Positions 51,065-59,278 of a DNA stretch of 64,000 bases are shown piece by piece; the first letter of the stretch is position 1, and the number at the start of each line of letters is the position of its first letter. The notes under the pieces were generated by a model, which saw only the letters and a program-made list of their open reading frames with translations, ran no database searches and was not told the DNA's origin. Source of the stretch: Pseudohongiella spirulinae (GTDB lineage: Bacteria > Pseudomonadota > Gammaproteobacteria > Pseudomonadales > Pseudohongiellaceae); assembly GCF_001444425.1 (NCBI RefSeq), contig NZ_CP013189.1, positions 1,860,001 to 1,924,000 of the forward strand. The letters are read 5' to 3'. A program made the translations under genes and the position numbers.

Positions 51065-52869
51065 GCATGTGGAAAGACATTCGAAGCCTCTGGTCCATGC
51101 TTTCCCCGGCGCAGCACCGACAGATCATCATGCTGCAGGGGCTGATTCTGACGATGGCACTAGTGGAAGTGATTGGGGTGGCATCCATACTGCCCTTTAT
51201 GACCATCGTCAGCAACCCGGACGTACTGAGTGGCGAGACATTTCTGGCACAACTGTATCAGGCCAGTGGTGCCACTTCGCACGATATATTTTTGTTCTGG
51301 TCGGGTGTCGCAGTGCTTGGCCTGCTTGCTCTCAGTAGCCTCACCAGCATCCTCACGTCCTGGCATATCATTCACACAGGCCAGCGCCTGGGCGCCGATC
51401 TGAGCATCAGACTGTATCAACATTATCTGCTGCAGCCCTGGCTGTTTCACTCCACGCACCATAGCGCCACCTTGACCAATCATATCGCTGGTGAATGTCA
51501 TCGCGTGATGTCACAGATTATCAACCCCCTACTGCAGCTGAATGCCCGGATAGCGACCTCAACGCTGTTGCTGGTGACCGTCTTTCTGGTCAACCCCGTA
51601 GCAGCTGCGATCGGCGCGGTAGCTTTTTTCTCCATCTACGCGGTTTTGTTCATGACTGTCCGCCGACGCCTGTCACATATCGGCGAGCAGACCAGTGCTG
51701 CCGGCCGACGGCGGTATCGTCTTATGACCGAAGGCTTCGGTGCTATCAAGGAATTAATGCTGCTTGGGCGCCAGCCACAGTTTATCGCTGATTACACTGA
51801 CAGTGCACATGACCTGGCGCGTCAGCAAGGCAACATGAACGCGCTCGCGCAATTACCCCGCTATCTGGTTGAACTGACCGCATTTGGTGCTGTCATTATG
51901 CTGGTGCTTTATTTATTGCGCGCCGACAACGGTGACAGCAGCACACTGTTGCCACTGTTATCTCTTTACGCGCTGGCCGGATTTAAATTGTTGCCGGCTT
52001 TTCAGCAGATATACGCGAGCCTGGCGCAGATTCGAGGAAACCTGCCGGCGTTTCATGCTATTAAAGAGGATCTTGAAATCTCGCAACAAACGCAGCTCCC
52101 TCAGACTGTGGCAACAGAAGCCGTGAGGCCTCAACAGCAGATCGCCCTGGAGAAAGTCAGCTTCACCTATCCTGGCAAATCAGAGCCAGCGCTGAATCAG
52201 ATTTCGCTGAGCATTCCGGTCAACCACTCCGCTGCCTTCGTCGGGCCTTCGGGCGCAGGCAAATCGACGTGCGTGGATATGATTCTCGGTATGCTGCCCC
52301 CGGACAGCGGAAAGCTGACTGTTGATGACCAGACTATCAGTGACCACAACCGCAGGGCCTGGCAAAACAGTATTGGATACGTACCACAATCCATTTATCT
52401 GGCAGATGCCAGCATCCGTGACAATATCGCGTTGGGCCTCAGCAGGGGAGATATTGATGAAGAGCGTCTTGAGCGAGCGGCAGCACTGGCGCACATCAAC
52501 GAATTTGTTGACCAGCTCCCCGACGGACTCAACACACTGGTTGGCGAGCGCGGCGTGCAGTTATCAGGCGGCCAGCGCCAGCGTATTGGCATCGCACGCG
52601 CCCTGTATCATGACCCCGCCGTGGTCGTGCTGGACGAAGCCACCAGTGCACTGGACACGATCAGTGAACGCCATATCATGGATGCCATTGCGGATATGCG
52701 ACAACAAAAAACCGTCATCATAATCGCCCACCGCCTAAGCACTATCCAACACTGTGATACGATTTTTGTGATTGATCATGGGCACTTGGTGGGCACTGGA
52801 ACGTTTGCTGAGCTAAGCCACAAGAACGGAATTTTTCAGACACTGGTCAGTCACTCTGAATTTTCATGA
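51061..52869 (+). CDS. ABC transporter/flippase, PglK-like (fused membrane and ATPase domains)
   Basis: A 602-residue half-transporter with six helices and one ATPase domain. Walker A is GPSGAGKST (about 394), the signature LSGGQRQRIGIARAL (about 501) and Walker B VVVLDEATSALD (about 521). The start LMALVEVIGVASILPFMTIV-like region recalls PglK, which flips lipid-linked oligosaccharides. It is coupled to glycosyltransferases before and after (overlaps of 4 nt), so it probably flips the repeat unit or a lipid-linked sugar. The start is the GTG at 51061, or the ATG at 51067. Confidence 0.88.
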   Translation: MSMWKDIRSLWSMLSPAQHRQIIMLQGLILTMALVEVIGVASILPFMTIVSNPDVLSGETFLAQLYQASGATSHDIFLFWSGVAVLGLLALSSLTSILTSWHIIHTGQRLGADLSIRLYQHYLLQPWLFHSTHHSATLTNHIAGECHRVMSQIINPLLQLNARIATSTLLLVTVFLVNPVAAAIGAVAFFSIYAVLFMTVRRRLSHIGEQTSAAGRRRYRLMTEGFGAIKELMLLGRQPQFIADYTDSAHDLARQQGNMNALAQLPRYLVELTAFGAVIMLVLYLLRADNGDSSTLLPLLSLYALAGFKLLPAFQQIYASLAQIRGNLPAFHAIKEDLEISQQTQLPQTVATEAVRPQQQIALEKVSFTYPGKSEPALNQISLSIPVNHSAAFVGPSGAGKSTCVDMILGMLPPDSGKLTVDDQTISDHNRRAWQNSIGYVPQSIYLADASIRDNIALGLSRGDIDEERLERAAALAHINEFVDQLPDGLNTLVGERGVQLSGGQRQRIGIARALYHDPAVVVLDEATSALDTISERHIMDAIADMRQQKTVIIIAHRLSTIQHCDTIFVIDHGHLVGTGTFAELSHKNGIFQTLVSHSEFS

Positions 52870-54527
52870 TTAAAACACATCAGTTATCACTAATTGGCGC
52901 ACCAATTTTTGTATTTACAACATATCTTTGCGTGGCTGTCTGGCTGCTGTTAACCGGCCACCCGCACGAAGACGCCTATATTCTTAACACCTACGCCCGA
53001 AACCTGGCAGATGGTTATGGCATCAGCTATTTTGCAGGTGGAGCGCCTGCAGAAGGCGCTACCGATTTCCTTTGGATGCTACTGCTGGCAATGGCTGAGC
53101 GCGTCGGAATTGATGGTGCCCTGTTTGCACACATTCTGAATGGTGCCGGCTTATCCATAATTACCGGACTTGCCGTCAAACTGTCCGGAGCAACGATGGC
53201 GGGCTGGCGGCAAGCGGGATCAGTTGCTTTGCTGGTTCTTCTCATCACGACATCTCAAGTCACCCAGGCCGCATTGGCTGGCTTCAGCACGGGATTTTAC
53301 TGTGGTGCTATTGCCCTGCTCTTTTATCTGCTTTATCGCCCGGCGGGAGTTCACCTGGTCTATATACCGATGTTGGGTCTTGTCACCGGGTTGATAAGAC
53401 CCGACGGGGTGATCATAGGGATCACCGCAACGCTGATTGGTGCAATCATGAGCCGGCAAACTGCCTGTATGCGCCGCTATCTCTATGTTTCGGGCGCTTG
53501 TCTGTGTCTGGGTATCATCTATTTTGTCTGGCGCATTCAATACTTTGGATACTGGTTACCCTTGCCGCTGATAGTAAAAAGTGCCGATGCACAGGTCCTG
53601 CCCGGCCTCGCCGGACACGTGGACTGGGCGGCTCGCAATTTCTATCTGGGCGCTGCTGCGTTGACGGTTTTTCTGTTGAGTAACCACCGATGGCGGTTGT
53701 TAACAGCATCGTTGCCGGTTGGCGTACTGCTGATAGCCTTGCTGTTCGCCAATCAGTCGCAGAATATCGCCGATCGCTTTCAGGCACCGGCAACAACCGT
53801 GTTGATTCTTTGGTGCGCGATTTATCTGGGGGCGTTGATATCCCGGCATTCCAAGGCCATTGAGTATTGGAACCGAGCAACATATGCGAGCATAGTTGCG
53901 ATGCTTGTACTGGCTGTCAATCAGGCTGCACAGGCGAGCGTCGCCCGGGTGTCCTATCTCCGGGAACATGAGTACATAAACTCGTTTCCCTATTTTCTGT
54001 CGTACGCCACCTCGTCCCAGACCCGGTTTGCCATCACCGAGGCCGGCAGATTTAGCTTCTGGCTACCCGGACAAAAGTTTGATCTGATTGGCCTCAATAC
54101 ACCAGAATTTGCACTGACACAGGTGACTCCGGAGAGCCTTGCGGCGCTGCGTGCCGACCTGTACTTTGCGCACCTCGCCGGAAGTGCCGATTTTTCCTCA
54201 TACTGCCAACAGAATGTCTGTGAGCTCACCCGAACGCAGATCGAGAGCAGCCTGACTCCCGACAGCGACGCATGGCAGCATGCCAGAAATCCCGTATTCC
54301 GCGCGCCTCGCGCAGTGTTGTCACACTATCTGCACAACAGCGACAGTTACAGGGCATATGTTGTCCGTTACAACAAGGGATATCACCACCTTTACCTGCT
54401 GAATATTCATGGTCAACTGGCACAGTCAGCATTGGAGTCGGCACTCACGCTGAGTTTCCAAGCTGAAGGCAGACTTTCCTATTGGGACTTGCGCCGCGCC
54501 TCGAAGCTGGACAGCGGACTACCGTAG
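52866..54527 (+). CDS. GT-C-type membrane glycosyltransferase
   Basis: A 553-residue polytopic protein with about 11 hydrophobic segments. Near the start HEDAYILNTYARNLADGYG and GAPAEGATDFLWMLLLA form the acidic loop and FLWxLLLA motif of GT-C enzymes that use polyprenyl-phosphate sugars on the outer face. The C-terminal 150 residues are soluble. It may decorate the polysaccharide after flipping by the ABC protein. Its last 49 bp overlap the convergent glycosyltransferase gene. Confidence 0.75.
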   Translation: MIKTHQLSLIGAPIFVFTTYLCVAVWLLLTGHPHEDAYILNTYARNLADGYGISYFAGGAPAEGATDFLWMLLLAMAERVGIDGALFAHILNGAGLSIITGLAVKLSGATMAGWRQAGSVALLVLLITTSQVTQAALAGFSTGFYCGAIALLFYLLYRPAGVHLVYIPMLGLVTGLIRPDGVIIGITATLIGAIMSRQTACMRRYLYVSGACLCLGIIYFVWRIQYFGYWLPLPLIVKSADAQVLPGLAGHVDWAARNFYLGAAALTVFLLSNHRWRLLTASLPVGVLLIALLFANQSQNIADRFQAPATTVLILWCAIYLGALISRHSKAIEYWNRATYASIVAMLVLAVNQAAQASVARVSYLREHEYINSFPYFLSYATSSQTRFAITEAGRFSFWLPGQKFDLIGLNTPEFALTQVTPESLAALRADLYFAHLAGSADFSSYCQQNVCELTRTQIESSLTPDSDAWQHARNPVFRAPRAVLSHYLHNSDSYRAYVVRYNKGYHHLYLLNIHGQLAQSALESALTLSFQAEGRLSYWDLRRASKLDSGLP

Positions 54528-55414
54528 TGCTTGATCATCTTCTCAATAGCTAAATCATTGCCGCCATGCTGCGGGTTGTTCTGGTCGGACAGTGCTACGC
54601 CATTTGCATCCGCGCCGGGCCAGCTGAACCGGCGTGTTGACCGAGGAGTCCGGCGAATGCGGTAGCCGCGCATCAAGGCATGCCAGGTAAACCAGACATC
54701 ATCCTGCAAGGGGCAAAGTTGCACCGCCAGCTCATAATCGCATGCCTCGGGCCCGAGACTGACCGGCGGAAACCAGACACCACCATGGCCAATAATGAAA
54801 CCACGACAAGACACAGCACCCGGATCCATTGCAGGCCACTGTCGATAGGTTGACACTCTCCCCTGCTCATCACACCAATACCGCCCAAAATGACAAACCA
54901 CCTCATTCTCTGAGGGGGCATCGAGCAACGATTCCAGCCAGTTCGGTGCCTGATACATGTCGTCGTCAACGATTACGTGATTCACGTCAAAGCCAAAGGT
55001 CTGTAAAGCCGGGATCAGCTTTTTATACGACTTAAGATCTTCTACGTAACGAATGTCCAGACCGCGCATCTGAAGTTTTAATACCGCATCAGGCAATTCA
55101 GACTTGTGTTCGTGGGCAATCCAGAGAATCAGATGATCCGGCCTAACGGTCTGGCGCAAAAGACACTGCAGCGTCAGTGCAAGACACCAGAATCTTGGCG
55201 GATGGCTGGTCAGAGAAACCACTAGCGGGGTTGTGAGATGATGCGGCCTGGACTTGATCCGCGACAGCGCCGGGTATCTGGAGAGCAAAGGCATCCAGGC
55301 GCGCAAACCAAGATACAACACGTATCGACGGAGCCCGTGCTGAGCGGACCACAGGGCGCGCAGGCCCGGCACACGTTGAAGGCGCTGGCGCCAACCCTTA
55401 GCTACCAGGGCCAT
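54479..55414 (-). CDS. GT-A glycosyltransferase
   Basis: A 311-residue enzyme: PLVVSLTSHPPRFWCLALTL, YVEDLKSYKKLIPALQTFGF and the DDD metal motif in VNHVIVDDDMYQAPNW near 147. Similar proteins occur in LPS and capsule clusters. It overlaps the GT-C gene by 49 bp at its 3' end and the ATP-grasp gene by 13 bp at its 5' end, so it is coupled with the latter. Confidence 0.78.
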   Translation of the reverse strand: MALVAKGWRQRLQRVPGLRALWSAQHGLRRYVLYLGLRAWMPLLSRYPALSRIKSRPHHLTTPLVVSLTSHPPRFWCLALTLQCLLRQTVRPDHLILWIAHEHKSELPDAVLKLQMRGLDIRYVEDLKSYKKLIPALQTFGFDVNHVIVDDDMYQAPNWLESLLDAPSENEVVCHFGRYWCDEQGRVSTYRQWPAMDPGAVSCRGFIIGHGGVWFPPVSLGPEACDYELAVQLCPLQDDVWFTWHALMRGYRIRRTPRSTRRFSWPGADANGVALSDQNNPQHGGNDLAIEKMIKHYGSPLSSFEARRKSQ

Positions 55415-56403
55415 CGACGCGTGTGGCCGGGGAATTCAGCACAGACCAGGTCCCTGACCTTGGTGCGGTCCAAGTGGATAAGTTTACCCAACTCAATATT
55501 TCCCTCTGATTGGTACATGCCGTTAAGCGGCGTAAAGGTCATTTCGCCAACGACAATCCGGCCCGGCAAGTTATACAGGTCGACACGCACGTACTGGAAT
55601 CCGCGTGACATGGCCTCGGCCACGTCCAACAGTGCCTGCCAGTTAGCCGGACGCTTGAATTCAAAAACACTGGTCATGTGTTGATCAAAATTCAACCCCA
55701 TTACCTTACCATCGCGATCGGTAATAACCTCTTTTGTATGGCGACCCCGATCGAATATATATTGCAGCCAAAGCACCTGACCATCGGAGCAGTGAAACTT
55801 GTAATCCGGTGGTGGCGCCCCGCCAACAAACGGCAGCAATTCTTCGGCAAACACCTGCTTGGGGATGGGCCAGTACTGCCATTCCCCGCCGCTTTTACCA
55901 AATGTCCGGCTAATCGCGCGATTCAGACGAGACTCATAGTGTTTTGCAGGAAAATCATTTTTGTTGTGGACAAAATAGACCGATCCGGAGTCGTGGTTAG
56001 CCTTTAGCACAAACTGTCCTGGCAGGCTGGCGATGTCGACATCCCGGTAACTCGCGCCTTGGGACAGCGTAGTTGCTACAAACCCGGCTCCAAGGCGTTG
56101 GCCCACAATTTGTTTGAGTGCCAGCTTGTCGGTTAGTGCGACCATTCGAGAATCCTGCCCGAACAGCTTCAGCCACTGTATTTTATCGTTAAACGATTGA
56201 CCTGCAATCAGGTCGGGGAAGGGAATCTGGTTAACCCAGCAGGCCTGATGAATGGTATGGAACAGAAAAAAATGTCGCTGGGACAGTGCCAGGCATGAAC
56301 AATCGCTTTGCCATTTGCTGTTTAACTGGTGTCTAATCGCGAACTGAAACTGGGTTTTACGGGTGACGGTTCGAGCTTTTCTCAGGATTTTTTTGTACAG
56401 CAC
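55402..56403 (-). CDS. TupA-like ATP-grasp protein
   Basis: A 333-residue ATP-grasp ligase of the TupA-like type: DKLALKQIVGQRLG, FVLKANHDSGSVYFV, ELLPFVGGAPPPDYKFHC and FQYVRVDLYNLPGRIVVGEM mark the ATP- and metal-binding region. Relatives in surface-polysaccharide loci attach amino acids or make glutamyl links on teichuronopeptides. It precedes and overlaps the glycosyltransferase at 54479. Substrate unknown. Confidence 0.82.
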   Translation of the reverse strand: MLYKKILRKARTVTRKTQFQFAIRHQLNSKWQSDCSCLALSQRHFFLFHTIHQACWVNQIPFPDLIAGQSFNDKIQWLKLFGQDSRMVALTDKLALKQIVGQRLGAGFVATTLSQGASYRDVDIASLPGQFVLKANHDSGSVYFVHNKNDFPAKHYESRLNRAISRTFGKSGGEWQYWPIPKQVFAEELLPFVGGAPPPDYKFHCSDGQVLWLQYIFDRGRHTKEVITDRDGKVMGLNFDQHMTSVFEFKRPANWQALLDVAEAMSRGFQYVRVDLYNLPGRIVVGEMTFTPLNGMYQSEGNIELGKLIHLDRTKVRDLVCAEFPGHTRRWPW

Positions 56404-56473
56404 TTAATCACTTACATCTGGTCAGGCAAACCAGCTTTATACCGTCAGTGACTTTATCAGGTCAATCAGATTC

Positions 56474-56862
56474 ATGCACACTATCAAACTTTCCTACTAT
56501 CAAAAACCTCAATCACCCAATTTTGGCGACGATCTGTCGCCGAAACTGGTGCAACATATTACCGGCCGTCAGGTGGTCCAAGCTGACCATGCAGATGCCG
56601 ATTTGTTTGCTATTGGTAGCATTCTGGGGTTCTGGGATTCACGAAAAAAAGCAGTCATCCGCTCGTTAAAGGCGTACTGCCCGGCCAAAAACCACTGGCC
56701 ATATGGGGCGCAGGACTGATTCGGCCCAAACGCATGGTATTGCCGTACTGCAAAGTCCTGGCACTGCGGGGACGGCTTAGCCAACAATATGCAGGACTGG
56801 GTGATCAAAACATACTGCTGGGCGACCCAGGCATCCTCGCCAGAGATCTGGTCGGCCTGTGA
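56474..56862 (+). pseudogene. Polysaccharide pyruvyl transferase, frameshifted and truncated by an insertion
   Basis: The first frame reads IKLSYYQKPQSPNFGDDLSP and LFAIGSILGFWDSRKKAV, the N-terminus of a pyruvyl transferase of the ExoV type. After about 56675 the homology moves to another frame: LPGQKPLAIWGAGLIRPKRM and ALRGRLSQQYAG, GDPGILARDL, then a stop at 56860. The C-terminal half is absent because an IS3-type end starts here. Both a frameshift and an insertion have killed the gene; ketal pyruvate is probably no longer added by this route. Confidence 0.82.
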
Positions 56863-57062
56863 CCTTACCCCAAAAACTAGAACCATGACCTTGATAAGAT
56901 TTCCAGTTAACCTTATGGGGTGGAAATCTCAATATGAAGCCACCATACAAAGAAGAGCAAATCATCAAGGCCATCAAAGAGCATGAGGCTGGAGCCAAAG
57001 TACCCGATATCTGTCGGCGACTGAATATCAGTAGCGGGGTGACGTTGTTTTACCACTACTGT
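56860..57062 (+). mobile_element. IS3-family remnant: left end and start of transposase OrfA
   Basis: TGACCTTACCCCAAAAAC looks like an IS3-type terminal repeat, starting at the pyruvyltransferase break. From 56934 comes MKPPYKEEQIIKAIKEHEAG and KVPDICRRLNISSG, the N-terminal helix-turn-helix of an IS3-type OrfA, cut off near 57050. No OrfB and no right end follow. Dead fragment. Confidence 0.78.
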
Positions 57063-57065
57063 CAA

Positions 57066-57107
57066 TGGCCAATAATTTTGACCCACTTGGGTCATTTTAA
57101 TTGGCCA
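57066..57107. repeat. Nested palindrome resembling an IS21-family end
   Basis: TGGCCAAT (57066-57073) pairs with ATTGGCCA (57100-57107), and inside TGACCCA (57079-57085) pairs with TGGGTCA (57088-57094). Sequences of this sort occur at IS21-family ends. It lies at the cut edge of the IS3 remnant, so two elements probably met here. Tentative. Confidence 0.45.
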
Positions 57108-57195
57108 TTAACAGCAGGCAGGTCCACGATATTCAATACGAACTGCTGTCACTGCCGCTGTATCTGGTGGAGCGGCTGCCGGCACTCACCCAATT

Positions 57196-57221
57196 GGGGA
57201 CGTAGACCGCCTCCGTCCCCC
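57196..57221. repeat. Single REP unit upstream of manC
   Basis: Reverse-oriented unit ending in CGCGC, followed by TACAAT at 57226, a good -10 match. The unit would thus lie just upstream of, or within, the manC promoter. Confidence 0.85.
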
Positions 57222-57266
57222 GCGCTACAATCAGCGGCACAAACAGCAACAGGAGCTCCACACGAC

Positions 57267-58337
57267 ATGCAGGTCATCCCCGTCATCCTCTCCGGCGGCG
57301 CCGGCACACGGCTCTGGCCGCTGTCGCGCAAGCACTACCCCAAGCAGTTTCACAGGCTGACCGGTGGCGAGCATACCCTGCTGCAGGAAACCGCCCTGCG
57401 CGTGCAGCACCTGGCCGCCCCCATTGTGGTGTGCAATGAGGATCACCGCTTTATGCTGGCCGAGCAGTTGCACAGCATTGGCATTAAACCCGCTGCCATC
57501 CTGCTGGAGCCCGAGGCCAAAAACACCGCCCCGGCCATCGCACTGGCGGCCATCAAAGCGCTGCAAATTGACCCACAGGCTATCATCGCCGTCTTCCCGG
57601 CCGATCATGTGATCCGCGACCAGCACGCCTTTCAGCAGGCCCTGGACATCGCCGCGCAGGCCGCCGCCACCGGCAACGAACTAATCACCTTTGGCATAGT
57701 ACCCACATCCCCCGAAACCGGCTACGGCTACATAGAAACCACTGAGGGGGACGGAGGCCTGGCTCCGTCCCCCGCGCAATCTACCACCTCCGTCAAACGC
57801 TTCACAGAAAAGCCAAACAAAGCCACCGCCGAACAATACCTATCCTCCGGCAAACACCTCTGGAACAGCGGCATGTTTGTCTTCAAAGCCGCCGCCTACC
57901 TGGACGCCCTGCAGCACAGCGCCCCGGCCATCGTTGAACACTGCCAGGCCGCCATGGGCGCCGCCAAAGACGATCTGGACTTTATCCGGGTGGATGCCCA
58001 GGCTTTTGCCGGCTGCCCCAGCGACTCGATTGATTATGCGGTGATGGAAAAAGCCGACAATGTGCGCGTGGTGCCGCTGGATGCGGGCTGGAGTGATATT
58101 GGCGGCTGGCGGGCCATCTGGGAGATTCTGGAAAAAGATGCCAGCCGCACCGCCAGCATTGGTGATGTGATCAATATCAACACCCACAACACGCTGGTGC
58201 ATAACGACAACAAAAACAAACTGGTGGTGACGATCGGGCTGGATGATCTGGTGGTGCGGCAGGTTGAGGTAGGAAGCGAGAGCTATCAGGGCGAGACTGA
58301 TATTGTACGGTTCGAGGATACGTTTGGGCGGGTTTAG
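57267..58337 (+). CDS. manC: Mannose-1-phosphate guanylyltransferase, short form with REP insertion
   Basis: Makes GDP-mannose from mannose 1-phosphate and GTP for polysaccharide synthesis. The 356 residues contain the pyrophosphorylase motif GGAGTRLWPLSRKHYPKQF (10-28), VFPADHVI, ETGYGYIE, FTEKPNKATAEQYL and GWSDIGGW, but no C-terminal isomerase domain, so it is the short form. Residues 160-172 (EGDGGLAPSPAQ) are encoded by a REP-type hairpin inserted in frame, in a loop just before VKRFTEKP. The ATG at 57267 has AGGAG 11 nt upstream; earlier codons run through a repeat and IS debris. Confidence 0.92.
   Translation: MQVIPVILSGGAGTRLWPLSRKHYPKQFHRLTGGEHTLLQETALRVQHLAAPIVVCNEDHRFMLAEQLHSIGIKPAAILLEPEAKNTAPAIALAAIKALQIDPQAIIAVFPADHVIRDQHAFQQALDIAAQAAATGNELITFGIVPTSPETGYGYIETTEGDGGLAPSPAQSTTSVKRFTEKPNKATAEQYLSSGKHLWNSGMFVFKAAAYLDALQHSAPAIVEHCQAAMGAAKDDLDFIRVDAQAFAGCPSDSIDYAVMEKADNVRVVPLDAGWSDIGGWRAIWEILEKDASRTASIGDVININTHNTLVHNDNKNKLVVTIGLDDLVVRQVEVGSESYQGETDIVRFEDTFGRV
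57746..57773. repeat. REP-type hairpin inside the manC coding sequence
   Basis: GGGGGACGGAG (57746-57756) pairs with CTCCGTCCCCC (57763-57773) around GCCTGG. The centre is shorter than in intergenic units, which keeps the insertion in frame. It encodes a Gly/Pro-rich loop of about 12 residues. Confidence 0.88.
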
Positions 58338-58400
58338 AAAAATATTTAAAAATTTTGAAAAAAATTGGAAATGATGAAAAACGCCAACTATAAACAAAGT

Positions 58401-58482
58401 GTAGCCTGACACTAATGAGCGATATGACGGCTTCGACAACCACTGGCCGGGGGCCAGTCTGAGTTCATTAGTGTTGGGTTAC
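58401..58482. repeat. attC-like imperfect inverted repeat at the composition boundary
   Basis: GTAGCCTGACACTAATGA (58401-58418) pairs with TCATTAGTGTTGGGTTAC (58465-58482), 15 of 18 bases, around a second perfect hairpin ACTGGCC-GGG-GGCCAGT (58442-58458). The right end GTTGGGT fits the integron core GTTRRRY and the left GCCTGAC is one base off its partner, so it resembles an attC site. No integrase is present. The flanking 58338-58400 and 58483-58554 are AT-rich and hold nothing else I recognise. Confidence 0.45.
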
Positions 58483-58554
58483 GCGCAACTTAGATTCTCA
58501 TTGGGAATAGCATCCCCACATGGAAATCAAACAATAATGTAGGCAAATTGTTGA

Positions 58555-59277
58555 ATGAAACACCAGCACCGGATCAAGTTAGCTGACTCACTCAGCTTTA
58601 ATAATATTCTAAAGTCAATAACGAAAGGCTCATCTGAACCGATATTAGTCACTTTCGTAAATCCATTTTCGTATTACGATATAAATGACGATAAAGCACT
58701 CTGTGAGAAATTCGACTATTTTTTTTCAGACGGTTCTCTATTAACAATCCTCCACAACCTCCTAAACTCAACAAAGATAGATAGAGTTAGCTTTGATTAC
58801 TCATCGGTAGCTGGCGTCACGCTGCAGCATGCACAAAGTGAAGGATTAACCGTTGCCTTTATTGGAGCAACAGAGCCAGAAATACAAAAAGCTGTTGCAA
58901 ACATTCAGAATCGATACCCCAACCTTAAGATTGTCTATGTTAGAAATGGTTACATTCGTACCGACAAAGAAGAAAATCAAGTGATGCTGGAATTAATAGA
59001 AAAGGGTGCGGATATACTGATATGCGGTATGGGTGCGCCACGCCAGGAGAATTTTCTGGTGCGCGCAAAAAAAGCAGGTGTACCGTCTAAGGTCATGTTT
59101 ACTTGCGGTGGATTTCTCACCCAAACAGCCCTAAAAGACGACTACTACCATCCGTTCGTTAAAAAATTTGGGGTCCGATGGCTGCAGCGTGCTATTCTAC
59201 ACGCTCACGTTAGAAAACGAATTCTGTTAGATTATCCCAAATTCACAGCCCGATTTATAAGAGAATACTTTAGTTAG
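58555..59277 (+). CDS. WecG/TagA/CpsF-family glycosyltransferase
   Basis: A 240-residue GT26 enzyme, which usually adds the second sugar (for example ManNAc-uronate) to a lipid-linked primer. Diagnostic parts are VTFVNPFSYYDINDD, FFSDGSLLTILHN, VAFIGATEPEIQKAV, ILICGMGAPRQENFLVRA and the final FGVRWLQRAILH. It is the first gene of the AT-rich segment. It ends one base before galE. Confidence 0.9.
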   Translation: MKHQHRIKLADSLSFNNILKSITKGSSEPILVTFVNPFSYYDINDDKALCEKFDYFFSDGSLLTILHNLLNSTKIDRVSFDYSSVAGVTLQHAQSEGLTVAFIGATEPEIQKAVANIQNRYPNLKIVYVRNGYIRTDKEENQVMLELIEKGADILICGMGAPRQENFLVRAKKAGVPSKVMFTCGGFLTQTALKDDYYHPFVKKFGVRWLQRAILHAHVRKRILLDYPKFTARFIREYFS

Positions 59278-59278
59278 C

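Noticed and set aside
56934-57266. Reading manC from 56934 as one long protein
   Set aside because: The first part is an IS3 OrfA fragment followed by repeat and debris; the ATG at 57267 has AGGAG and the family start.
1067-57773. CRISPR array
   Set aside because: The recurring palindromes are spread over tens of kilobases with no regular spacers, and no cas gene was seen.
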